A stretch of 64,000 nucleotides of DNA from Agelas oroides. Taxonomy: Eukaryota; Porifera; Demospongiae; Agelasida; Agelasidae. Position 1 is the first letter of the stretch. Each line of letters opens with the position of its first letter. The notes under the pieces were generated by a model that was given only the letters and a program-made list of their open reading frames with translations, had not been told where the DNA came from and searched no databases. The translations under genes were made by a program, and so were the position numbers. The stretch is taken from the NCBI GenBank assembly GCA_949130485.1, contig OX422186.1:10495771-10559770 (forward strand), written 5' to 3'. Below are positions 1 through 16,100 of the stretch, in pieces.

Positions 1-366
1 CTATAGTGGTAATTCGTATCTTTGCAGTCAACTTTGCAACTACTTCTTGCTTTCATAATCCACAAAAGTTTCTGTAAAGGAATTGTGATTCTAGAAAATT
101 CTGCACCATAAGAAACACTATGTGATACTGGTGAAGACAAGTGAAAGTGTGTACAGAAGGAAACGCTACTGAAGAGTAGAGAGAGATGAACTAGCTGATA
201 GGCAGAGACAAAGGGCTGCTCATCACCAGAGAGCCAGTATGGGTCAAGCAAACGTAGCCCAGCAAACGTAGCCCAGCAGCATGCGACTCGGGTACAGAGT
301 TAGTGAAACAGACTGTTGATAGAGCTAGGACATAAGTTAAACTAGTCTCTGAGGGGCATAGACTAC
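1..366. other. intron or 3' continuation of the FOLH1-like gene
   Basis: No coding similarity was recognised on either strand. Exon 7 of the peptidase gene ends at 367 with a phase-1 donor, so this stretch should be intron before the catalytic-domain exons outside the window. A short direct duplication (agcaaacgtagcccagc) lies at about 247-278. Confidence 0.5.
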
Positions 367-3300
367 CTGGCTCCACTCCACCATATATGGTAGCAGTGAC
401 ATCATAGATGACCTTTTCTGTCTGACAGTTGTTGACCTCAATGTAAGTGGAGCTGTGAGAAGGGGAAGATGTGTGGTATGAGGGATGTGGTGAAATATAT
501 TATACCGTAGATCGTGAAAAATTTGCTGTTAACATAATTTCGCAGTCGAGAACAGCCGCAAAAATTTAACACACGAAAAAAACACACCTTATGTGGCAAT
601 GATCAATGAATAAGTGTGCAGTCCACACCCCCTGAGATAAATGTCCGATTGATGACTATAGATAGCGATATCTGGCTCTCCCGATACCTCGTAGTAGACT
701 AAACACTAGGAACGCTCCAGGCACTTGTCCCTATGCTATTGTAACCGTCAACCGTTAAAATTCGCGGATCAAACGAAACGGTGAAAATTTAACACCACGA
801 AATCTTTTCATGCAAATTGAAAAAATTTCCCGATCTACAGTAATTAACACAGACATGACACTTTGATGTGTTTGACCAATTAAAATTTTTGATGTATTAC
901 TTTCACAGCTAGATTGTTCATGTACAGTTAAACATTAGACACTGACTGACTTTGACTGATTGGTCTCCTGCTGTGTGATGTAGTAGGTGATACCCAGTTG
1001 TCCCTGCCATGAGGGAGGAGCCTCATTCCCATCCAGCTGGCTGGAAGGAAGGAGAGGAGGAGAGGAAAAATGAGAAGAGAGGGGGGAGACAAGAAGAAAT
1101 GAGAAGGAAGAGGAGAGATGAGAGAATGAGGAATGCGAGGGGAAGAAAAGGTGGAAGAGAAGAAGAGAGGGAGAAAATGAGAAGAGAGAAAATAAGGGAT
1201 CAAAGAGACAAGAAAAAAATGAAGAGAAAGGATAGGCTATGTATCTAGTTGTGTGCATACATATTATGCCGATACGGTAAATGCAGCCATGTTTACTTCA
1301 TAAAGTGTATAGCATCAGCATAGGAGATGGGTTGGACAGGGATGGTGGGAGCTGCCTTCTCTGCTAACACTTCACTGTAGTTTCGTCTGAACACCCCAGC
1401 TGGTCCGTGCATGTGTGTGTGTGTGTGTGTGTGTGTGTGGCGGTAGATGTGACACAAAGAGCAGTAGGATTACTCATTCATACACACACACACACACACA
1501 CACTAACGTATAGCTGGAATCCCAGGTGTCAGGGGGTCTCCATCAGAGATCAGCAGTGACCCCCTCTGCACCCCACCTGGAGGGAGGTTGGGACCATTGG
1601 GGTAGACAGGCAGACCACCCTTTGGAGCAAACTCAGCTGGATCAGAATAGATGATCAAGGCGCTGCAGCCATAATACTGAGCCAGCTTGGCCTAGGGAGT
1701 GATGATAAAATAACTAAATGCAACTATATAACGTTACACATTTACAATCACTCGTAGCAAATTTCAAAGACAGCTGGTCAAATACACTACCTTTGGGATA
1801 TGTCACCCCCATTATATGAACAAGGCTTGCAACCAGCAAGCTTCTTGCACGAGAGAGTGGTCCCAGCTAAGCAAAAAAACGGACAGACCTTATCTCCACG
1901 GTAGATGTGTCCATATCTGGCGATACAGATACTTCCGTTTAGACTTAAGCTGAGGTTTTCAGTGAGGTAGAGAAAGTCATTGATGGTGCCATAGTTCACG
2001 TACACCAGTAATCCCTGTAAGAAAATACACAAAACACACATAATCACTTTAACTGCAGCCTCACTTCACTCGCAGGCCTTTCCACCATTTCGTTTTTGAC
2101 ACAAAAAAAAAAAAAAAAAAAAGTGGGATATGTCATCACATGAGTGACCACCTAAGTAGGCAGAGGGTGAGGGAAGGATCCAAAATGATCACAAGGCCTT
2201 TCTTATAGTGTCTCCCTAAGGACTGAAGTCTGAAATGTACACAAACGAGAAAAATTTTTATTCCTCTGATTGCATATAGCGGCAAAATTTAAACATACTT
2301 GTAGTATAACACAAATAAGTAAATAGAGCACACAAACAAAATGTTATTGCTGTCAAGTCTGCGAAAATTTGTTCAATTACCCATGGAGCATTACATTTAA
2401 AAAGCTATAAAAAATTTAAAATGCCGTGTATATATAGCATTTGTGATGCTGTAGGCACTCACACAAAGTTTGCAAAAGTAATGTACATACACTCACAAAA
2501 CATTGCAGCATTACAGTATTACAGTATTACACTTGTGGATGTTGTTGGCAGTCTTAATGTGCTCCATCATTCTACAGATATCTTAACACTGTGGTATTGT
2601 TTGTAAGACTAGCAAAAGATGACTCACTGTAGCATTCCCATAACCAGAGTAGGCATTGAACGGGGGTACAACGGTGGAGTCATTCTCCCCAGGAGTCAGA
2701 GGAGGCTCCTTGGAAGTATTAGCCTCATACAACACATCACCAGTGGGGCCAAGCAGCCGCAGGACATTACCCTTGTCAGGATTGGGATAGCTCAGATAAA
2801 CCGAGTAGTTCACCAGTTCCACCTCATCAAACATGTCATAGCCCCTCCACTGTTCGTAAATCATCTCTGCCAGTTGCTTGTTCTCCTCACTGCCAGCAAT
2901 GTGAGGTTTTACAGTGAGGTTCCTGCAGTTGAGAGATTAGGGACAGGTGATGGTACATCTAGGAAGCTAGGGTTGTTGGACAGGTCTGTGGCTGAGGAAA
3001 ACTCACTTCAAGTTGTTCATCATGTTCTTGGCGGTCATGTTCGTGTTCAGCCAGTCTACCACTCTCATCGGCTGCCCGCTAACGTTCACAGTCGCGCCCC
3101 AGTTGTACACCATGTCGTAAGCACTACCATTGCCGGAAGACGGCGTCGGAACAGGCTGAGTGCCACCGGTGTTGTTGCACTTGCCGCAGGAGCTTGAGCC
3201 GCTAGCTTGATCGTGCACGATCTTTTTTCCCAGGAAAATGCCGCCTACGAAAGAGCCTACAATCAGCAGCAGGACAGCGAGGCCAGCAATTGTCAGGAGC

Positions 3301-3473
3301 ACAAGCCTGGTCCTCCACGTGGCCGTGCCTGTGGCCGAGGTCTCATTTGCACGAAACCTGAGCTTGCTTTTGCTGGAGATACGTAGGGGGATAGGATCAC
3401 CGTCCTCATCTTCCGCCTTTATAAATGGTTCCAAGTCCTCTTCTTCCATTGTCCATCGAGCAGCAGCAAGCAT
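367..3473 (-). CDS. FOLH1: FOLH1/NAALAD2-like glutamate carboxypeptidase, N-terminal part (runs off left edge)
   Basis: Type II membrane M28 peptidase; family members remove C-terminal glutamate from N-acetyl-aspartyl-glutamate or folyl-polyglutamate at the cell surface. Exons, in transcript order: 3473-3007, 2922-2628, 2014-1889, 1691-1508, 1399-1297, 1040-951, 452-367; all phases agree. Exon 1 gives a short acidic cytoplasmic tail, one hydrophobic segment (TRLVLLTIAGLAVLLLIVG) and a glycine/serine-rich stalk. Exon 2 matches the region before the PA domain (KPHIAGSEEN, YLSYPNPDKG, VPPFNAYSGYG). Exons 3-4 are the PA domain (YVNYGTINDF, CIARYGHIYRGDK, IIYSDPAEFAP, GDPLTPGIPA). Exon 5 has TIPVQPISYADA and exon 7 IEVNNCQTEKVIYDV, leading to the catalytic domain. 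The zinc ligands and catalytic residues lie beyond the left edge, so activity cannot be judged. The start at 3473 is the first ATG; an alternative (MEEED) is nine codons on. Which vertebrate paralogue it matches best is open. Confidence 0.88.
508..843. mobile_element. TIR MITE, family A, copy 1
   Basis: This element of about 335 bp has inverted ends reading CGTAGATCGTGAAAAATTT on the left and the complement of CTGTAGATCGGGAAATTTT on the right, next to TA. A second diverged copy lies at about 60668-60958, sharing the ends and an internal block (cagtccacaccccctgag). No transposase ORF is seen. TA-flanked ends suggest a Tc1/mariner-type parent, which is inference. It lies in an intron of the FOLH1-like gene. 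Confidence 0.65.
1400..1507 (-). repeat. 108-nt intron with GT repeat at one end and CA repeat at the other
   Basis: In transcript orientation the intron opens GTTAGTGTGTGTG and closes with a (CA)n run shortly before the acceptor. The two tracts are complementary and could pair across the intron. Confidence 0.8.
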
Positions 3474-3482
3474 GATCCGACC

Positions 3483-3537
3483 TAGCCTCGTACCCCGGCC
3501 GTTAATTAGCCTAATTAACGGCCGGGGTACGAGGCTA
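3483..3537. mobile_element. perfect 55-bp palindromic MITE with 9-bp target duplication
   Basis: Two 27-bp arms, starting TAGCCTCGTACCCC, are exact reverse complements around a single central C. The 9-mer GATCCGACC occurs directly on both sides (3474-3482 and 3538-3546), as expected for a target-site duplication. It belongs to the dispersed TAGCCTCGTTCCCAG hairpin family. The left duplication abuts the ATG of the FOLH1-like gene (complement of 3471-3473). Confidence 0.85.
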
Positions 3538-3546
3538 GATCCGACC

Positions 3547-3801
3547 TAGCCTCGTCCCCGGCGCGCGCGAAAAAGGTACCAGGCAGATCTGACCCTGCGG
3601 CCTTGCAGTCTAGTCCACGCCTACGCCACGCCTAGGGGCGTGACAGGCCCACCCTTAAATTAGGATATGATGTAGGGGTCTGGGCACGAGACTATGATGC
3701 TAGTTCCGACCTCCGTCGCTTCGACACACCATTAAGCTAGTTGGAACATTTGTTGAAAATAGCAGGCCTAGACCTACATAACTGCGTTTGGATCTGCGTT
3801 C
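3547..3801. promoter_or_regulatory. divergent promoter region, FOLH1-like / TRIM-NHL
   Basis: Only 328 bp separate the two divergent start codons (3473 and 3802). The interval contains a CG-rich stretch at about 3555-3570 and a CACGCC cluster at 3614-3640. No TATA box is evident. Shared promoter use is inferred from the spacing. Confidence 0.5.
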
Positions 3802-5964
3802 ATGGCTTTGGAAGTGTGCCCAGAAGCTGCTAAGCCTGAAGGGAAGGGCCAATCACATTCGCGGAGCAAATCTGAACTAGATTTGGAATCCCTGAGGGAA
3901 CAAGTCACGTGCCCACTCTGTCACCAACTCTTCAAGGAGCCCAAACTACTTCCATGCTTTGATCTGGTCTGTTGTGACTGTCTGAAACAACATGCCAGTG
4001 TTGTGGCGTCGGAAAATGAGGGTGGTGTAGACCCAAGTTCAAGATATACCATGGAATGCCCGAAATGTCAAGTTGAGCTCACTGTGCCAGATGGCAGGGT
4101 CGAAATGTATCAGACTTCTCTTGTTACAAGTGATCTTGTTGACGTGTACACAACGTTAGCTGATAACAAAGTGATTTGTGGTAACTGTCGAGACGAACAG
4201 GCTGTTGAATATTGTGAGGTTTGCAAAGTATTTCAATGCAAAATCTGTACTCAGATACACGAGCGGTGGCCCGGATACTCCAGCCACAAGCGAGTACCTA
4301 TTGACCAGCTAACTAGCCAGAGTATTTTGAGAGATACGCAGGTCACAGGCAAGCCAGAAATTGCACGTACGTGTTTGATTCATGTAGGGGAGAAAGTGAA
4401 GATGTACTGTGAATCTTGCCGGGAGCTTGTGTGCAGTGACTGCACACTAGTAACCCACAAAGACCACACTTGCGAGGCAGTCACTGAGAACTTGCTGCAA
4501 GAACACAGGAGTATGATGGTCATATCGTTAAACACACTGGCGAAAATCTTGCAGTGCCTTGATGAAGTTACCAGTAGTTTCGTTACCTCAAACGAACACC
4601 TCGACAGGCAGACATCTGAAGCCAAGGCACAGATTGAAACCACCTTTTGTGAGGCACAACAAGGCCTTGACATAAGAAAGCAGGAACTTCTTTCAGAAGT
4701 TGAAGAGCATGTGAGGCAACCTGCAGCTTACTTGCAAAGCTACAACAAGCACCTTGAGTTGCTACGAAAGCAAGTTCTTCGCTCCAAGGACTTCCTACAA
4801 CAGAATTTAGAACACTGTAGTCCAACGGGCTTGCTGTCAGTTGAGAGAACAGTGATGAAACAGATTGGAGAGCTGAAGAAAGAAGTGAACGACCTAAAAC
4901 CAGTGGAAGAGGAATTACTAACACTGAGTTTCAAACGTGACAAGCACACTGAGGAAGCAATCTCCAGTATTGGGGAGGTGGAGTTCAAGCTGAATCCTGC
5001 CCTCATGATGGAACAAAGTGAAAGGACTGACTCCATCCATCGCAAGTGGAGTTTAGAGCTGAGCTTGAGCCTCAAAGTTGAGAACTCAAGCTCCCGACCT
5101 CTGCTTCATAGTCCACAGAACACAGTGGTAATTGAAACACAAAAGGTGTCTGGAATTCCTGTAAGAGTGATCGAAGGCATTATGCGTCCAAGTGGAATCA
5201 CTGTAACCAACAATATTGTAGTTTGTGAGTTTGGTACTCACCAAGTCTCTGTTCTGGACCAAGAAGGTCATGTACTGCGAACTATCGGCAGCAAAGGAGA
5301 CAGAAAGGGGTGCTTCCTGTACCCACAGAGCGTTACCATGGACAGAGAAGGAAAAATGCTCATCACAGATAGCAACTATCGAGTTCAGCTGTTTAACAAA
5401 CATGGCAAGTTTCTGAGATCTGTTGGCAAGAAAGGAAACAAAGAGCTGTCTTTCCGAGACCCACTGGGGCTTGCCATTGGTAAAAAGAACCAGATTTTTG
5501 TGTGCGAAAGAGAGAACCATCGTATACAGGTGCTCAATCGGGATCTATCATTCCATAGCTTCATTGGCAAGAGAGGCACAGGTCCTGGTGAGTTCAACCA
5601 TCCCACTGACGTTGCTGTGGACAGGAAGGGACACCTGTACGTTGTGGACAGCTATAACCACCGCATTCAAGTGCTCACAGAAGATGGCACATTTGTTGGT
5701 GCATTTGGTAGCAAGGGATCAAAGCCAGGAGAACTCAACTGTCCATCTCACATATGTGTTGATCTGGACAGCTATGTCTATGTGACGGAAATTAGAAACT
5801 GTCGTATCTCATCATTCCGTACTGATGGTACATTCATGCAAGCATTTGGCCAAAAGGGACACGGGTTGGGAGAACTGATTGAGCCCAGAGGTATTGCTGT
5901 AGACCATAACAGAGTATTGTATGTGAGTGATTTTGGCAATAATCGTATTCAGGTTTTTAAGTGA
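3802..5964 (+). CDS. TRIM-NHL E3 ubiquitin ligase-like protein, 720 aa, single exon
   Basis: A single uninterrupted ORF encodes the RBCC-NHL architecture. A C3HC4-type RING spans about residues 37-89 (CPLCHQLFKEPKLLPC; closing pair CPKC). B-box 1 covers about 126-162 (CGNCRDEQ, CKICTQIH). B-box 2 covers about 191-222 (CLIHVGEKVKMYC, CSDCTLVTHKDH). A coiled coil follows (about 230-390), then six NHL repeats from about residue 455 to the end, most ending in variants of NHRIQVL. There is no recognisable filamin domain between coiled coil and NHL, unlike TRIM2/3/71. Family members act as RING E3 ligases and often bind RNA through the NHL propeller; the substrate here is unknown. The start follows a stop-rich leader, and the ORF ends TTT AAG TGA. 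It is divergent from the FOLH1-like gene and convergent with FBXL4. Confidence 0.93.
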   Translation: MALEVCPEAAKPEGKGQSHSRSKSELDLESLREQVTCPLCHQLFKEPKLLPCFDLVCCDCLKQHASVVASENEGGVDPSSRYTMECPKCQVELTVPDGRVEMYQTSLVTSDLVDVYTTLADNKVICGNCRDEQAVEYCEVCKVFQCKICTQIHERWPGYSSHKRVPIDQLTSQSILRDTQVTGKPEIARTCLIHVGEKVKMYCESCRELVCSDCTLVTHKDHTCEAVTENLLQEHRSMMVISLNTLAKILQCLDEVTSSFVTSNEHLDRQTSEAKAQIETTFCEAQQGLDIRKQELLSEVEEHVRQPAAYLQSYNKHLELLRKQVLRSKDFLQQNLEHCSPTGLLSVERTVMKQIGELKKEVNDLKPVEEELLTLSFKRDKHTEEAISSIGEVEFKLNPALMMEQSERTDSIHRKWSLELSLSLKVENSSSRPLLHSPQNTVVIETQKVSGIPVRVIEGIMRPSGITVTNNIVVCEFGTHQVSVLDQEGHVLRTIGSKGDRKGCFLYPQSVTMDREGKMLITDSNYRVQLFNKHGKFLRSVGKKGNKELSFRDPLGLAIGKKNQIFVCERENHRIQVLNRDLSFHSFIGKRGTGPGEFNHPTDVAVDRKGHLYVVDSYNHRIQVLTEDGTFVGAFGSKGSKPGELNCPSHICVDLDSYVYVTEIRNCRISSFRTDGTFMQAFGQKGHGLGELIEPRGIAVDHNRVLYVSDFGNNRIQVFK

Positions 5965-6174
5965 TTGTCAATTTTGGATGCACAACTGTTTATTCTTGTC
6001 TGTCACAACAATGTTATATGTGTATATTGACTGATTGCTGATAGATGCTTATGGCCACAGTTTAAAGTGCATTCTATCACATAGTAATTAATACTACAGC
6101 TGTACTCTGCATTCACTTTCATGTAGGATGTTACATGCATAATATCTACACAGCCGGAAAACTGTTATAAAACC

Positions 6175-6180
6175 AATAAA
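6175..6180 (+). terminator. polyadenylation signal for TRIM-NHL
   Basis: AATAAA lies 211 bp past the TRIM stop codon. The FBXL4 stop codon is at 6251 on the other strand, so the two 3' ends are about 70 bp apart or overlap. Confidence 0.6.
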
Positions 6181-6250
6181 AATCTGTACAGGCAGAAAAT
6201 ATATTTTTTGTATAAGTATCTCTCTAAGTGAAAATCAAGTCATATATTTC

Positions 6251-12887
<6,637 letters not shown>

Positions 12888-12997
12888 ATCACCAAGCTGA
12901 GTAGTACTCGGAGTAGTAGCCGCCAAGTTACCCTGCCCTCGCAAAATTAGTTAGTGTACCAGCCCCTCCCCTTCGGCTTTTGGGCAAGTAAGCGACT

Positions 12998-13041
12998 AGC
13001 CTCGAATCCAGACCCCCTTCTGGGTTCGAGACTAGGAAGCA
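12998..13041. mobile_element. short hairpin MITE
   Basis: CTAGCCTCGAATCCAG pairs with CTGGGTTCGAGACTAG across a short loop. It lies between the FBXL4 start and the AKAP9/PCNT stop, so it probably falls in the 3' UTR of the latter or the FBXL4 promoter. Confidence 0.6.
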
Positions 13042-13141
13042 ACAACAGAAGTGTGCATGATCTACATAAAAGGACATGTATGAAAAGTAACTTGGGAAAG
13101 CAGTGTTTGTATGCATGATGCCATGTGCCATGGACACGTCA

Positions 13142-16100
13142 TTATAGTTTTGTTTTGCTAAGTCGGGCTTGTAGTCTCTCCAAGCCTTGGATATAGGCTG
13201 CAAGGTGAGGGTCATTCCCACATCCTTTGGGACTTGTGATGGTGCTGGAAGAGGAGTAGGAGGAGGGGGGTAGGAGGAGAGGTGCTTTTGATGGCACACT
13301 TTGAGCACCTTGGGATTTTGAGCTCATGGAGTTGGAACCCTGTCTGTTTGTCAAGGTCTTGCTGTGGTGTTGAGATGAAACCAAGCGTGGCTTGCTGGAC
13401 ATTTGAGGGGTTCTACTTGAGAGATGGGAATCAGCAGTGAAGAGTGGAAAGGAAGGGCAAGCTTGTGATGATGGTTGAAGACCACTAAGTGCAGTTTGAA
13501 TGCCATGTGACAACCCTAATGTCGAGTGTTGAGATTGAGATTGTGCAACATTTCCTCTGGAGCTCAAGTCTTTGTTATGAATGTCTTCAGCCCTGCCAGA
13601 CGTCTGCCGACGTAGTTTGCTGACTCTGGACTTCAAATATTGCAGCTTTTTCCTTCTCACGTACTGAAATCTTAGTGTAGCAACCACCACACACCCAATT
13701 GCTCGGAAGCGTGCATAAGGGCGGGGAAACTTGGAGTGAGGAAGTTTGGGACCAGAGTCCACCGGTGCTCCCATGTCGGCCATCATAATCAGAGCAGCCT
13801 GCTGGGTCTGGTAGAACGCATCCACTTGGCACTGGAGGTAGTGCTTCTGGAACACCAGGGCTTTGCGATGGACCTCCGCCTGACGGTACTGGGCATATAG
13901 GTGTGCAAGCTGGAGGAGAGAAAGAATAGTCAATTTTACTGCACAGCAATTTGAGATTTCTTATTGCCAAGTGTAGTTAGCACTAGTTACTTCCAAGGTT
14001 GATACAGTGGAACCTCGCTGACATGGACACCTTGATTAACCAGGACACTTGACTGAGTTCCTACTTCATATACTATTTTCTGCCACTGATCCCTACTTCG
14101 TATACTATTTTCTGCCACTGATGCCTACTTCGTATACTATTTTCTGCCACTGATGCCTACTTCGTATACTATTTTCTGCCACTGATGCCTACTTCGTATA
14201 CTATTTTCTGCCACTGATGCCTACTTCGTATACTATTTTCTGCCACTGATCCCTACTTCGTATACTATTTTCTGCCACTGATGCCTACTTCGTATACTAT
14301 TTTCTGCCACTGATGCCTACTTCGTATACTATTTTCTGCCACTGATGCCTACTTCGTATACTATTTTCTGCCACTGATGCCTACTTCGTATACTATTTTC
14401 TGCCACTGATGCCTACTTCGTATACTATTTTCTGCCACTGATCCCTACTTCGTATACTATTTTCTGCCACTGATGCCTACTTCGTATACTATTTTCTGCC
14501 ACTGATGCCTACTTCGTATACTATTTTCTGCCACTGATGCCTACTTCGTATACTATTTTCTGCCACTGATCCCTACTTCGTATACTATTTTCTGCCACTG
14601 ATGCCTACTTCGTATACTATTTTCTGCCACTGATGCCTACTTCGTATACTATTTTCTGCCACTGATGCCTACTTCGTATACTATTTTCTGCCACTGATCC
14701 CTACTTCGTATACTATTTTCTGCCACTGATGCCTACTTCGTATACTATTTTCTGCCACTGATGCCTACTTCGTATACTATTTTCTGCCACTGATGCCTAC
14801 TTCGTATACTATTTTCTGCCACTGATGCCTACTTCGTATACTATTTTCTGCCACTGATGCCTACTTCGTACACCATTTTCTGCCACTGATGCCTACTTCG
14901 TACACCATTTTCTGCCACTGATGCCTACTTCGTACACCATTTTCTGCCACTGATGCCTACTTCGTACACCATTTTCTGCCACTGATGCCTACTTCGTACA
15001 CCATTTTCTGCCACTGATGCCTACTTCGTACACCATTTTCTGCCACTGATGCCTACTTCGTACACCATTTTCTGCCACTGATGCCTACTTCGTACACCAT
15101 TTTCTGCCACTGATGCCTACTTCGTACACCATTTTCTGCCACTGATGCCTACTTCGTATACTATTTTCTGCCACTGATGCCTACTTCGTATACTATTTTC
15201 TGCCACTGATCCCTAGTTCATATACTATTTTCTGCCACTAATCAGTGGTGTGCTTGTAATTCCACTGAAGATGCAGGAACGCCTCTGCCCTAGCTCATAT
15301 GCAGACTTGCGTGGACAGACTGGGTATGAAGGCTACCCCTGCCTAGCTTCCTGCTACTTTTCCGTACCACAAGTTACTAAAAAGTTGTGTGGGACCCTCA
15401 GAACAAAGTTAACATAATTGCAGTTATATAACTACAGTCATACTTGCTAACCTTAGCCTCCATAGCACTTTGAGGTGCTGCTCCTTCAACTGAGAGTGCT
15501 GGTCCTGCACTGCTGGCAGCAGCCACACGCTCTTGGGCTCTGGCTAGCTGCTCCTGTAGCTGAGCCACCCGCTGTTGGAGGCGTACCACCTCCTCCCGCT
15601 TCCTCTCTAGCTTCTGGTGAAGTTCCACTTGTGCATCCCGTAGCCCCTAGTGGCAGGGAACAGAAAGAGCACACTTGAGAGATTGGAGATGGTTTACAAT
15701 AATGCACAGTAGGTAAAGATTTATTCAGTGGTACAAGACAAAAAGTGAAAACCCAACAGTAATATGCATCTGCTAAACACAAAGTCATGGATGCCATCAC
15801 TAGCCTTGTTCCCAGGCCTCCCCAACGTGTGATCAAAAACTGGATGGTGGGAAGACCTAAGAATGAGGACCACACCCTTACGCACTTTGTTTTGTGCTTT
15901 CTCCTCTTCAAGGTCACTAATCTGTCCCTGTAGCCGTGACAGAGTGCTACGCAGCTGTGCTTTCTCTCCCTGTAGGTTGGTGATGGTGGCCGCCTGCTGT
16001 TGAAGGAAGGAGGAAGAGGAGGCAGGGAGAGCCTTGCCTGGGGACCCTGCTGCACGAGCTTGCGCCAATTCCTGGAAAGAGTGAGAGATAAGCAAGTTAG

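Noticed and set aside
1009..1248. 79-aa Arg/Glu-rich plus-strand ORF (and its antisense)
   Set aside because: A purine-rich intron tract next to exon 6 of the FOLH1-like gene; no conserved protein features.
2619..3197. 192-aa plus-strand ORF
   Set aside because: Antisense to FOLH1-like exons 1-2, which have clear homology and phase. No protein family matches the plus-strand frame.
14058..15239. CRISPR-like array or loxP-like sites (unit contains ACTTCGTATA)
   Set aside because: The 32-bp units abut without unique spacers and lie in an animal intron. The resemblance to a recombinase half-site is ten bases long, lacks the inverted partner and spacer, and no recombinase is present.
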